The notes beneath the pieces were generated by a model. It did not search any database. It was not told the DNA's origin and was given only the letters and a program-made list of their open reading frames with translations. Both the position numbers and the translations under genes were made by a program. From the NCBI GenBank assembly GCA_002314445.1, contig DCFX01000081.1, forward strand, positions 1 through 50,671: a DNA stretch of 50,671 nucleotides, given 5' to 3'. Below, piece by piece: positions 25,511-32,626 of the stretch. The stretch's first letter is position 1, and each line of letters starts with the position of its first letter. The DNA comes from Treponema sp. UBA1793 (GTDB taxonomy: Bacteria > Spirochaetota > Spirochaetia > Treponematales > Treponemataceae).

Positions 25511-25519
25511 TGATATACT
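25511..25519 (+). promoter_or_regulatory. GH27 gene promoter, leaderless geometry
   Basis: Extended -10 TG-A-TATACT (25511-25519) ends 6 nt before ATG 25526. No convincing -35 box and no Shine-Dalgarno; an activator may be needed. Confidence 0.55.
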
Positions 25520-25525
25520 GGTTAC

Positions 25526-26818
25526 ATGTATTCAAAGAACGATGCGGCTCCCTTTCCTCCGATGGGGTGGAACAGTTACGACTATTACAACACGATGGTC
25601 AATGAAAAACAGGTACGCGACAATGCCGGTTACATGGCACAAAATCTTAAGCAGTACGGCTGGGAATATATCGTCATTGACATCCAGTGGTCTGATCCCG
25701 ACGCAGGCACGGACAGCGCTCATTACCAGTACATTCCGTTCAGCCAATTCTGTCTTGACGAATGGTCGAGGCAGATTCCTGCGCCGGACAGATTTCCGTC
25801 GTCTTCTGGCGGAAAAGGATTCGCACCGCTCGCTGACTATATTCATTCACTCGGATTGAAGTTCGGCATACATATCATGCGCGGCATTCCTCGTTACGCA
25901 GCACATAATCATCTTCCTGTAAAAACTCACGACGGCAGCAGAATAACGGCTGATAAAATTGCAAACCCGTACTCGGTGAGCCGGTGGAATCCCGATATGT
26001 ACGGCGTGGACTGGACAAAGAAAGGTGCGCAGGATTATTACGATTCCATATTCGAACTGTACGCATCATGGGGAGTCGACTACGTAAAAGTCGACGACAT
26101 CTGCAATACGAACATGTACCCGCGGGACCCGTATTCTGCAGAAAAGGAAATAGAAATGATTGCCCATGCAATCGAACGCAGCGGACGGGTTATAGTACTG
26201 AGCCTTTCACCGGGTCCTGCAGTCATTGAGAAAGCGTGGCACCTTGAAAAGTTTGCTAACATGTGGCGCATCACCGACGATTTCTGGGATGAGTGGAAAT
26301 TTCTCAAAGCTATGTTTGAACGATGCGAAGTGTGGCAGAAACACGTCGGAAACGGCAACTGGCCCGACTGTGATATGCTGCCTGTCGGTTTTCTAGGTTA
26401 CGGATTCGGACACGGAATCTGGCATACGAGGTTTACCCCGGACGAGCAGTATACAATGCTGACGCTCTGGTGCATATTCCGCGCACCTCTCATGATAGGT
26501 ACAGACCTTCTGCAGCTTGACGATTTTACAAAGGCCCTTCTCACAAACGAAGAAGTTCTGGCTCTGGAAAAAAGAAAATCGCAGGCATACCTTGCGTCAA
26601 AAACGGACGACATCAGAATATGGAAAGCAGAGGCCGATCACGGCGGCACATATGCTGCGCTGTTCAACTTGAGTGATACGGCGGTAACAATCGACGGCAG
26701 TACCGCAGGTTTATCAGGAAATGTACGCGACCTCTGGCAGCACAAGGATATGGGGGAAGGCAGCAGGCTTCATATACAGCTTGCACCGCACGCCGCACTT
26801 CTTGTTTTTATGCTGTAA
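25526..26818 (+). CDS. GH27 glycosidase, probably beta-L-arabinopyranosidase
   Basis: A 430-residue GH27 enzyme without a signal peptide. Landmarks: MGWNSYDYYNT (13-23), nucleophile Asp190 in YVKVDDICNTN, acid/base Asp252 in WRITDDFWDEW, NWPDCDMLPVG and RAPLMIGTDL. The usual alpha-galactosidase DD pair binding the C6 side of galactose reads VIDIQW here, so the second Asp is Ile53. From memory, GH27 beta-L-arabinopyranosidases such as Geobacillus Abp carry Ile at this place, blocking the C6 hydroxymethyl. Together with the arabinan locus this favours arabinopyranose over galactose; alpha-galactosidase remains the alternative. It is convergent with the AraC gene, 3 bp apart. Confidence 0.85.
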   Translation: MYSKNDAAPFPPMGWNSYDYYNTMVNEKQVRDNAGYMAQNLKQYGWEYIVIDIQWSDPDAGTDSAHYQYIPFSQFCLDEWSRQIPAPDRFPSSSGGKGFAPLADYIHSLGLKFGIHIMRGIPRYAAHNHLPVKTHDGSRITADKIANPYSVSRWNPDMYGVDWTKKGAQDYYDSIFELYASWGVDYVKVDDICNTNMYPRDPYSAEKEIEMIAHAIERSGRVIVLSLSPGPAVIEKAWHLEKFANMWRITDDFWDEWKFLKAMFERCEVWQKHVGNGNWPDCDMLPVGFLGYGFGHGIWHTRFTPDEQYTMLTLWCIFRAPLMIGTDLLQLDDFTKALLTNEEVLALEKRKSQAYLASKTDDIRIWKAEADHGGTYAALFNLSDTAVTIDGSTAGLSGNVRDLWQHKDMGEGSRLHIQLAPHAALLVFML

Positions 26819-26821
26819 AGA

Positions 26822-27742
26822 CTACAGCGTAATCGTCCCGATGAAAGCCGAATCGGTACGATACGCACCAGGCGTCTTTCCTGTAATCATCTGGAATGCA
26901 TCGTAGAACTGGCGCCGGGAACCGAATCCGCACTGCAATGCAATCGTATCTATACTATCGTGATTTTCGCGCAGCCGCAGACAAGCAAGCTCTATGCGTT
27001 TGCGTACAATATACTGCCCGATTGAAATATGCATCGCTTCTTTAAAACATCTTCCCAGATAATCTTCATTTATATGAAGTTTATCCGCAAGATATTTTAC
27101 CGACGTATTTTTATCCGACAGATTTTCTTCTATTAAAATAACAACCTGCTGCACAAGAGACGGTTTTGCACCGTTTTCCGGTGCATCGGCATATACATTG
27201 AAACTCTCCCCGTACACGCGCATAAGAAGTTCCATAACCATGAGCCGGTATGCCATTTGCGAAAACCCCGGTTTTTCGTGCTCTGCAAGCAGCATGGCAA
27301 ACAAATTGTACAGAGGCTCAGCTTCTTTCAGGTCAAGCATCTGGGGAAGGACTATGCTGTCCTCCAGCCGCTGATATGCAATGGCACGGCTGCCGAGAAT
27401 GGTTTTCGCTTCCTTTTCTTCAATAAGTTTCGGAAGCAGATATCTTTTTTCATCATCGGTATCTATGCGCTGCATAAAGTGTACCCAGTAATACGATACC
27501 GGCAGTACCGCGGGTTCAAGGCCTTTGTGCAGCCGGTTTGCAGGAAGCAGTACAATTCTGCCCGGTTTTATTTCAAGCCGTTCCCCTTCATCGTCCAGAA
27601 GTGCCGTGTTTTTTTTTCCCAGAATGAGTACTGACTCGTTTTCCAGTTTACGCGTCATATGAATCCATCCGGGACTGAGCATTGCACAGCCGCACACGGG
27701 TGAACGCGTCTGATCTATGCGCCGTATAAGAAAATAGTTCAT
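26822..27742 (-). CDS. AraC family transcriptional regulator
   Basis: A 306-residue regulator. The N-terminal half is a cupin-like sugar-sensing region (KPGRIVLLPANRLHKGLEP). The C-terminal AraC double HTH reads KYLADKLHINEDYLGRCFKE and IALQCGFGSRRQFYDAFQMI, ending TGKTPGAYR. AGGAGG lies 6 nt before ATG 27742. It is divergent from the GH127 gene across 90 bp and convergent with GH27, so it is the likely local regulator of L-arabinoside use. The inducer cannot be read from sequence. Confidence 0.9.
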   Translation of the reverse strand: MNYFLIRRIDQTRSPVCGCAMLSPGWIHMTRKLENESVLILGKKNTALLDDEGERLEIKPGRIVLLPANRLHKGLEPAVLPVSYYWVHFMQRIDTDDEKRYLLPKLIEEKEAKTILGSRAIAYQRLEDSIVLPQMLDLKEAEPLYNLFAMLLAEHEKPGFSQMAYRLMVMELLMRVYGESFNVYADAPENGAKPSLVQQVVILIEENLSDKNTSVKYLADKLHINEDYLGRCFKEAMHISIGQYIVRKRIELACLRLRENHDSIDTIALQCGFGSRRQFYDAFQMITGKTPGAYRTDSAFIGTITL

Positions 27743-27817
27743 TGCCGCCCTCCTGCTTTTAAGTCGGAATACCGCACAATAGCTCCGGTTTATGAATCTA
27801 GCATCATCTCTGCAACA

Positions 27818-27826
27818 TGCTATATT
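27818..27826 (+). promoter_or_regulatory. GH127 gene promoter, leaderless geometry
   Basis: Extended -10 TG-C-TATATT (27818-27826) ends 6 nt before ATG 27833. No clear -35, consistent with AraC-dependent activation from the 90-bp divergent region. Confidence 0.55.
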
Positions 27827-27832
27827 TATATC

Positions 27833-30121
27833 ATGAAAAGAATTATATCAATAATAGCAATTTTTATTACAGGAGTCTATTATATGTCTGCACAACGCAC
27901 AATATTGACGGCAAATACGATTTTTGCCGATTCACAGAAAACCGGGCTGGAATATGTTCTCAGGCTCAATCCAGACAGACTGCTTGCGCCGTGTTATCGC
28001 GCTCTCGGGCTTACACCCGAAGCGCCGAACTACGGCGGTTGGGAATCGCAGCAGATAGCAGGCCATACGCTCGGTCATTACCTCTCCGCGCTTTCCGGAT
28101 TCGTCTACCAGACAGGCGATAAACAGGCAGAAGAAAAACTCGATTATACGATAAGCTGCATTAAAAAAATCCAGCGGGGAGACGGCTATTTCGGCGGCGT
28201 CCCTTCTATACCGTTCGATACAGTCGCGGCGAATCCGGATTTCGCAGTAGACCGATTTTCACTTGCAGGCTGGTGGGTACCGTGGTATTCGGTTCATAAA
28301 ATTTACGCAGGACTCATCGATGCATATCTGTACGGAGGAAACAAAGATGCGCTCGAAATCGTAAAAAAGATGGCCGGCTGGGCAATTGACGAATTCAAAA
28401 ATACCGACGACGCAGCTTTCCAGAAAATGCTCACCTGCGAACACGGCGGCATGTGCAAAGTCTTTGCGGATCTCTACGGTATTACAAATGACGAAAAATA
28501 CTTAACAATGGCGGAACGTTTTATACACAAAGAAATAATAGAACCGGCGGAACAGCAGAAAGATGTGCTTCCCGGTTATCATGCGAATACGCAGATTCCG
28601 AAATTCATTGGTATTGCACGACTGTATGAACTCACCGGAAAGCAGGAATACCGGACGGCTGCGGAATTTTTCTTCAAAACCGTTCTCGGTACACAGTCAT
28701 ATGTCATCGGAGGAAATTCTGTCGGGGAGCACTTCCAGCCGCAAAATAAGGAAGCGCTCGGTTTCAACACATGCGAAACGTGTAATACGTATAATATGCT
28801 CGAACTTGCCGAACATATATTCGAATGGAATAAAAAATCCGATACCGCCGATTATTATGAACGGGCATTGTACAACCATATTCTTGCTTCGCAGGATCCT
28901 AACAGCGGAGCTAAAACGTACTATGTTTCAACTAAACCGGGAACATTCCACGTGTATTGTTCCGCTGAAAATTCATTCTGGTGCTGTACCGGAACAGGCC
29001 TGGAAAATCCTGAACGCTACAACAGATTCATCTGCAGGGATTATGACGGTATACTGTATCTGAATTTATTTATTCCGGCGACTGTAACAACCGACGACGG
29101 ATGGAAACTGGAGATAAAAACATTGTTCCCGTATTCCGAAAAAGTCGAAGTAAAAGTTATCAGCGCGGGAAAAAACGCACGTACGCTAAAAATCCGCGTA
29201 CCGGCCTGGCTCAATGTGTCGGAACGTGCCTCTGCCGGAATCGGTTCCGCAGACAAGGACGGATGGTGGACCGCAGCCGCATCGCTTTCCGGCGGGCAGG
29301 ATATATCATTCTCTCTGCCGATGAATCTGTATACAAGACGGACACGAAACCGCAGCGGAAACTTCAGCGTGCTTTACGGCCCGCTTGTGCTTGCCGCCGA
29401 CCTCGGCAGCAGAGGGATGCCAAAGTCGGATATTCTCGACAATGATCAGTCCGCGTTCGGCAACTGGCCTGCAGTTCCGTTTTCAGATTTTACCGGAGAC
29501 CCGAACAGTCCGTCTTCATGGATTACAATGGAAGAACCTGCGACGCTCACTTTTTCCACAAAGACGGCGGCTGCCGTAAAAGACATCAGCTATACACTGA
29601 AACCATTCTATACCATCAACCATGACTGCTACGCTTTGTATTTCAACGCCGACAGTTCCGCGGACAAGACGAGAGAAAACAAACTTGACCCGATTACGAC
29701 AGATATGGTAGAACCGGGACGCCAGCAGAGCGAAATAGACCATCGTATAAAAGAAAACAATACGGACACCGGTTATATCCAGACAGTTGACAGGAATTTC
29801 CGCGGCACAAGCGGAACAGACAGCTATATTACGTACAAAATGAAATTTACCGGCAGTGAAAAAAATCACCTGCTTGTTTCCGTATACGGAAAAGATTCAG
29901 GTTCATTTTCCATTACTGTAAACGACAACCCTGTTACGACGGTTACGCTGGACGGAACAAAAGGTGACACACTGCTTGATCTTGATTATATTGTTCCGTC
30001 ATCAATCATACAGAATTCACTGAAAGGAAAAAAAATGGAAAAACTGTATGTATCGTTTGTTCCTGAAGATGGAACAATTCTACGGCTGCTTGAAATACGT
30101 ACAACTACAGACACGTTGTAA
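27833..30121 (+). CDS. GH127 beta-L-arabinofuranosidase
   Basis: A 762-residue GH127 enzyme that removes beta-linked L-arabinofuranose. The zinc-site residues known from HypBA1 are present: Glu315 and Cys317 in CETCNTYNML and Cys384/Cys385 in FWCCTGTGLEN. The barrel starts with GWESQQIAGHTLGHYLSALS, and a C-terminal beta domain follows (IRVPAWLN..., VYGKDSGSFSITVND). Two starts are plausible. ATG 27833 sits 6 nt after a -10 box and gives a signal-peptide-like N-terminus (KRIISIIAIFITGVYY). ATG 27884 has AGGAG 8 nt upstream and gives a cytoplasmic product 17 residues shorter. Confidence 0.92.
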   Translation: MKRIISIIAIFITGVYYMSAQRTILTANTIFADSQKTGLEYVLRLNPDRLLAPCYRALGLTPEAPNYGGWESQQIAGHTLGHYLSALSGFVYQTGDKQAEEKLDYTISCIKKIQRGDGYFGGVPSIPFDTVAANPDFAVDRFSLAGWWVPWYSVHKIYAGLIDAYLYGGNKDALEIVKKMAGWAIDEFKNTDDAAFQKMLTCEHGGMCKVFADLYGITNDEKYLTMAERFIHKEIIEPAEQQKDVLPGYHANTQIPKFIGIARLYELTGKQEYRTAAEFFFKTVLGTQSYVIGGNSVGEHFQPQNKEALGFNTCETCNTYNMLELAEHIFEWNKKSDTADYYERALYNHILASQDPNSGAKTYYVSTKPGTFHVYCSAENSFWCCTGTGLENPERYNRFICRDYDGILYLNLFIPATVTTDDGWKLEIKTLFPYSEKVEVKVISAGKNARTLKIRVPAWLNVSERASAGIGSADKDGWWTAAASLSGGQDISFSLPMNLYTRRTRNRSGNFSVLYGPLVLAADLGSRGMPKSDILDNDQSAFGNWPAVPFSDFTGDPNSPSSWITMEEPATLTFSTKTAAAVKDISYTLKPFYTINHDCYALYFNADSSADKTRENKLDPITTDMVEPGRQQSEIDHRIKENNTDTGYIQTVDRNFRGTSGTDSYITYKMKFTGSEKNHLLVSVYGKDSGSFSITVNDNPVTTVTLDGTKGDTLLDLDYIVPSSIIQNSLKGKKMEKLYVSFVPEDGTILRLLEIRTTTDTL

Positions 30122-30143
30122 AGAATTGGAAGAACAGCTGCGT

Positions 30144-31895
30144 TTACCGCCTGTTGCCGAAGAAGTATTCGCCTCCTTCGGCATCGTTATTTGCATCTAT
30201 CGTGGTAAACGTTATTGTCTTTCGTGCTGCCCGGCCCCGGCGTGCCCAGTCAACAGCACGGAGAACATATCCTGTAAAAGTTCCGAGCGGCTTTCCGCCT
30301 GAAGCAGTCAGGGTAATGGTAATCGTATAGCCATCGTCAAGAGAAATATGCCATGAACCGCCGTATTTCTTACCCCCGATTGTGCCGTCCGAGTTGAGCG
30401 TCAGTTCCTCTGATTCGGCGGGAATACCATCATACGCGTTGCACTGCACCGGTCCGCCGCCGTACGGAGTGTATTCTCTCGTTCCGGAACCCCTCGAGGT
30501 AAGGATTGCATCGTACGTACCTTCAATTTCTTCCACGGTGAGTGGGGAAAGGTGTTCGTCACTGCCGTTGTAGTCGTTGTAATATTCGTTCTGATTCAGG
30601 ATTGGCCAGCCGTCAGGCGTAAAAAACATCTGGCGAATCTGCAGATAAAAAAAGTAGCCGGGCAGAAAGTTAGTACGGGAATGGCAGGCAAACATAACCT
30701 TTCCGTCTTTAGTTCTGAGAATGGACTCACCGCCGGGGCAGCGCCAGCTCAATTCGTTCCTGAACTGCGCGGCACCGATAATTTTGCTCCCGTACGCGTG
30801 ATATGCGGACGCAAGCCCGGGCATTGTGAATTTCATATCGTTGCCGGAAGCATCGAGATACGGCCCCGTTATTGTCCTGCTGCGTCCGGTTCCGACGCGG
30901 TATTCGTTGTTAAGATCACCCATAGAAACGAAGATATAGTAATATCCGGTATGAGCATTATAGATAACCTGAGCTCCTTCAAACGCTGCTCCCGCACCGC
31001 CGGCAATAAGAGTCCCGAATGCACCGTCTATGGTATCGGCCGGAACATCCAGTTCGTTTCCGCTTGTATCAACAGGTTTCAATGATACTGCATCGACGTA
31101 TATTAAAGCTATGCCGCCTTTCCATGAACCGTATGTTACTGCACAGCAGTCATTATTTCCCACCCTGAATGTCATCAGACTGCCATCCGAAATATTGCTG
31201 ACAAACTCCGGATCAATTGTACCGAAACCGTTGTTCCATGATGCGGAACCGGAATCTTCAGCTTCGAGCGTTTTATATGAAGCCGTATTTTTTGTCGCCT
31301 GCGAACTCCATGCATAGCGGACAAGTACAGACCGGGAATAATTAACTCCCAGCTTTGCCAGTACAGCACCAATGCCTGCATCATTTTCTGCCGCCGTAAC
31401 AGCCGGATAAAACGGCCCTTCCGGTTTTGATGCTATGGCAAGCGTAATGCACGCAGTCGGCTGCCCGCGTGTAATGTTGTCGGTAATGATTCCGTGATAC
31501 ATGTAATAAAGGCCGTTCTGCTTTATAACAGTCGGAGCCCACGTAGTTGCAGAACTTTTATTCTGTCCCACCCATGAAAGGAATTCCTTATCCCAGTTAT
31601 TCCCGAGCGCCGGCTGCGCTCTGCATTTCCAGTGGACCAGATCATTTGAAGTCCTTACCTGAAGTCCCAGCTTGTGAATATTACCGATAGATGCATCAGT
31701 TGAATACACGTAATACGTTCCGTCGTCATCCTGAAACAGTTTCGGATCATGACAGTTAAGAGCACCCCACGAAGACTGATCAGTGTTATTAACACCGTCG
31801 TATTTAGTATATACATATGAATCCGCATCGCGGCCTGCTGCAAATAATGAAATTCCGCATAAACAGACAAAAATGATGATTATTAATTTTTTCAT
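30144..31895 (-). CDS. Secreted GH43 endo-arabinanase (paralogue B)
   Basis: A 583-residue GH43 protein with a signal peptide (MKKLIIIIFVCLCGISLFAAG). The catalytic triad is visible: base Asp50 in NCHDPKLFQ, pKa-tuning Asp in GTIDPEFV, and acid Glu in AFEGAQVIY. The block RQMFFTPDGWPILNQNEY and a C-terminal lipocalin-like beta domain (EIEGTYDAIL...TFTGYVLRAVDWARRG) are typical of arabinanases. ATG 31895 is chosen because the signal peptide starts there; GGAG lies within the end of the preceding gene, 7 bp upstream. Last gene of the operon starting at 40291; closest relative is the neighbour at 32627. It is convergent with GH127. Confidence 0.88.
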   Translation of the reverse strand: MKKLIIIIFVCLCGISLFAAGRDADSYVYTKYDGVNNTDQSSWGALNCHDPKLFQDDDGTYYVYSTDASIGNIHKLGLQVRTSNDLVHWKCRAQPALGNNWDKEFLSWVGQNKSSATTWAPTVIKQNGLYYMYHGIITDNITRGQPTACITLAIASKPEGPFYPAVTAAENDAGIGAVLAKLGVNYSRSVLVRYAWSSQATKNTASYKTLEAEDSGSASWNNGFGTIDPEFVSNISDGSLMTFRVGNNDCCAVTYGSWKGGIALIYVDAVSLKPVDTSGNELDVPADTIDGAFGTLIAGGAGAAFEGAQVIYNAHTGYYYIFVSMGDLNNEYRVGTGRSRTITGPYLDASGNDMKFTMPGLASAYHAYGSKIIGAAQFRNELSWRCPGGESILRTKDGKVMFACHSRTNFLPGYFFYLQIRQMFFTPDGWPILNQNEYYNDYNGSDEHLSPLTVEEIEGTYDAILTSRGSGTREYTPYGGGPVQCNAYDGIPAESEELTLNSDGTIGGKKYGGSWHISLDDGYTITITLTASGGKPLGTFTGYVLRAVDWARRGRAARKTITFTTIDANNDAEGGEYFFGNRR

Positions 31896-31902
31896 TAAAT
31901 AA

Positions 31903-32607
31903 TTATTCTCCGGCTTTTGACGAAGCAGCCGAGACTGCAGCGTCAGACAGTTTGCTGCCAAGCTGCTCCGCCTGGTCTTTTGTCATAAATAAATATGTCG
32001 TCTGTAAATCTTCATCGTTTGAAGTTGTTACCTGACGCACAAGATTTTTTGTTTCCCATACAGTAAGCGTAAAATAGGGAGACGTACCCTTGAACATATA
32101 TCCCATCTGAACATCAGGTTCCGCATAGTTCGAAGCCGCCTGCGCAAACAGACCCCATTCCATACGGCAGGGATATTGTCCGTAGATTTTATACGATGCC
32201 CTCTTTTTCTTACTCAGCTTTTGACTGTCAAAGTCAGACAGATACACTTTTACAGAATCGGCCAGCGCATGACGAGTCGCATCGTTCATAAGCAGATTAT
32301 ATCCGCCGAGATTGCTTCTGAACTGTACGCCTGCCATGTTTGTTTTCGTGTCATAAACCAGCGAAACAGTAACTTTTCCGAAAACGCCATAATCAGTATA
32401 TGAAAAGGCTTCTGCCCTATCGTATTTATAATATTCGTTTGCGGTAAAAATGTTTGAAATCCGGTTCAACTGAAAAGATGCAGCTGTATTTGAATTCGCC
32501 GGCGATGATTTGCAGGAGCAGAGCATCACCGCACACAGTGTGCAGGACAATATAAACATAATAGAATATTTTTTACTCATATTTGTTAAACTTGTACACT
32601 TATACAT
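31903..32607 (-). CDS. Unrecognised lipoprotein in the arabinan operon
   Basis: A 234-residue protein with a hydrophobic N-terminus and lipobox-like CAVMLCSCKSS (Cys near 32), so probably lipid-anchored. The body is rich in beta-prone segments with aromatic residues (GVFGKVTVSLVYDTKTNMAGVQF, PYFTLTVWETKNLV) and ends in a short helix. I recognise no family. It sits between two paralogous GH43 genes with 19-bp and 7-bp gaps, implying a shared job such as glycan binding or OM assembly. The start 32607 has AGGTG upstream; ATG 32580 is an alternative with a shorter n-region. Confidence 0.7.
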   Translation of the reverse strand: MYKCTSLTNMSKKYSIMFILSCTLCAVMLCSCKSSPANSNTAASFQLNRISNIFTANEYYKYDRAEAFSYTDYGVFGKVTVSLVYDTKTNMAGVQFRSNLGGYNLLMNDATRHALADSVKVYLSDFDSQKLSKKKRASYKIYGQYPCRMEWGLFAQAASNYAEPDVQMGYMFKGTSPYFTLTVWETKNLVRQVTTSNDEDLQTTYLFMTKDQAEQLGSKLSDAAVSAASSKAGE

Positions 32608-32626
32608 TCGTTACACCTGCCTCTGT

